This document shows, piece by piece, positions 63,335 through 64,000 of a DNA stretch of 64,000 nucleotides. The stretch's first letter is position 1. Each line of letters starts with the position of its first letter. The position numbers were made by a program, and so were the translations under genes. The stretch spans positions 310,001-374,000 of the forward strand of contig NZ_CANMRN010000001.1 in the NCBI RefSeq assembly GCF_947500265.1. The letters run 5' to 3'. The notes below the pieces were generated by a model. The model searched no databases. It was not told the DNA's origin and saw only the letters and a list, made by a program, of their open reading frames with translations. The stretch comes from an uncultured Psychrobacter sp. (lineage in GTDB: Bacteria > Pseudomonadota > Gammaproteobacteria > Pseudomonadales > Moraxellaceae).

Positions 63335-64000
63335 ATGCCTACACATCCAATCGCCAGCTACACAAAGTCAGCACGTCTATTTGCTTTATATCAATGCCTG
63401 CCTCGTAGTGAAGCGGATGCTATATCACTGACAGAGTTGATGATCGCATATGGGGATAATCCAGATAATTATACGAATGAGCGTAAAAACTTAGAGAATG
63501 ATTTGACTGGCTTAAACCAAATCTTTAACGATATTTTTTATAGTGATGCTCTGGTTCGAGTACCGAGATGGGGAAAAATAATCAGCGGCAAGACGGCACG
63601 ATTTTATATTGAACCCAGCTTTAGTATCGATAGCCTTAATGAGCAAGCCGTGTTCTTTTGGGAGATGCTGGATAAATATACCGCAAACTATTTACCAGTT
63701 TCTTTTAAACAAGGAGTCACAGATAAGCTCACCCAACTACGACGGCAGGATAAGGAGAGTTTCCAAAAAAGTAAGCTAGGGCAATGGCAAAATCATCTCA
63801 TCACCTTGCCTAGTATCGTGCAAGCACCACAACTTGATAGTGATGTGCTTGGCAGTATTCATCAGGCTTTGCTACAAAATCGCCCATTACACATAAGCTA
63901 TCAAAACAAATGGGAAGACCAGCCAACTCAAAGAGTGGTGTATCCCAAAGGACTGATTTTTATTGACAATATGATCTATCTCACTGGCTTTAATCCTGTT
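63335..64000 (+). CDS. WYL-domain regulator-like protein (3' end outside window)
   Basis: The frame is open from ATG 63335 to the window edge, 222 codons so far. The N-terminal part (ARLFALYQCLPRSEADAISL) with ERKNLENDLTGLNQIF resembles a winged helix. From about residue 170 it reads IHQALLQNRPLHISYQNKW, RVVYPKGLIFIDNMIYLTGF, the WYL domain that senses a ligand in transcription regulators such as BrxR/CapW. AGAGAAG precedes the start. It probably controls the phosphatase or genes further downstream. Confidence 0.82.
   Translation, partial: MPTHPIASYTKSARLFALYQCLPRSEADAISLTELMIAYGDNPDNYTNERKNLENDLTGLNQIFNDIFYSDALVRVPRWGKIISGKTARFYIEPSFSIDSLNEQAVFFWEMLDKYTANYLPVSFKQGVTDKLTQLRRQDKESFQKSKLGQWQNHLITLPSIVQAPQLDSDVLGSIHQALLQNRPLHISYQNKWEDQPTQRVVYPKGLIFIDNMIYLTGFNPV

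Overview
The window looks like chromosomal DNA from a Psychrobacter-like gammaproteobacterium (Moraxellaceae). This rests on an AT-rich base composition, an RluF and a DUF1244 protein of gammaproteobacterial type, and a 24-residue PqqA peptide of Acinetobacter/Psychrobacter type. The genus is inferred from protein resemblance and was not computed. No tRNA, rRNA or CRISPR array was seen.

Layout. (1) 1-5.3 kb is ordinary: the end of a beta-oxidation FadB/FadJ-type protein overlapping a CaiB/BaiF-family enzyme, an acidic hypothetical protein, rluF, an SRPBCC protein and a DUF1244 protein. (2) 5.3-7.2 kb has no long reading frame. It holds an intact orphan pqqA followed by a recognisable but destroyed pqqB, which is the fossil of a PQQ biosynthesis operon. 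(3) 7.2-14.4 kb is a mobile module: two very large tyrosine-recombinase-like proteins plus a small partner, next to an IS3-family remnant. (4) 14.6-24 kb, minus strand, is an operon resembling the levulinate / 4-hydroxyacid (lva) pathway: kinase pair, acyl-CoA dehydrogenase, SDR, acyl-CoA ligase, AtoE-type transporter and a PrpR-like sigma-54 activator. Two sigma-54 (-24/-12) promoters with correct spacing lie upstream of the two transcription units. (5) 24.4-27.5 kb encodes uncharacterised envelope proteins: a membrane protein with an N-terminal nuclease-like domain and a C-terminal OB-like domain, a coiled-coil membrane protein, and a secreted copy of the OB-like domain. A lipoprotein gene broken by a stop codon follows.

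(6) 27.4-42.6 kb is an aromatic catabolic cluster with a divergent IclR regulator. Rieske ferredoxin, Rieske oxygenase and ferredoxin reductase form a three-component oxygenase. SDRs, an extradiol-type VOC dioxygenase, a cupin, an alpha/beta hydrolase, an aspartate-dehydrogenase-like protein, an aldehyde dehydrogenase and a ThDP enzyme would process the product. An MFS transporter and a porin would handle uptake. The substrate cannot be read from the sequence.

(7) 43-64 kb is a defence island: a DEDD-exonuclease/RecQ/UvrD triple fusion, McrBC, an HNH endonuclease, a Nudix protein coupled to a PLD-helicase-DUF3427 protein, decayed membrane genes, and a tightly coupled trio of adenosine deaminase, HAM1/ITPase-like protein and SIR2. 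The trio matches the recently described Kongming anti-phage architecture. Its HAM1-like protein has lost the catalytic Asp but keeps the purine-binding residues, as expected for a dITP sensor. A PP2C phosphatase and a WYL-domain protein, cut by the window edge, end the window.
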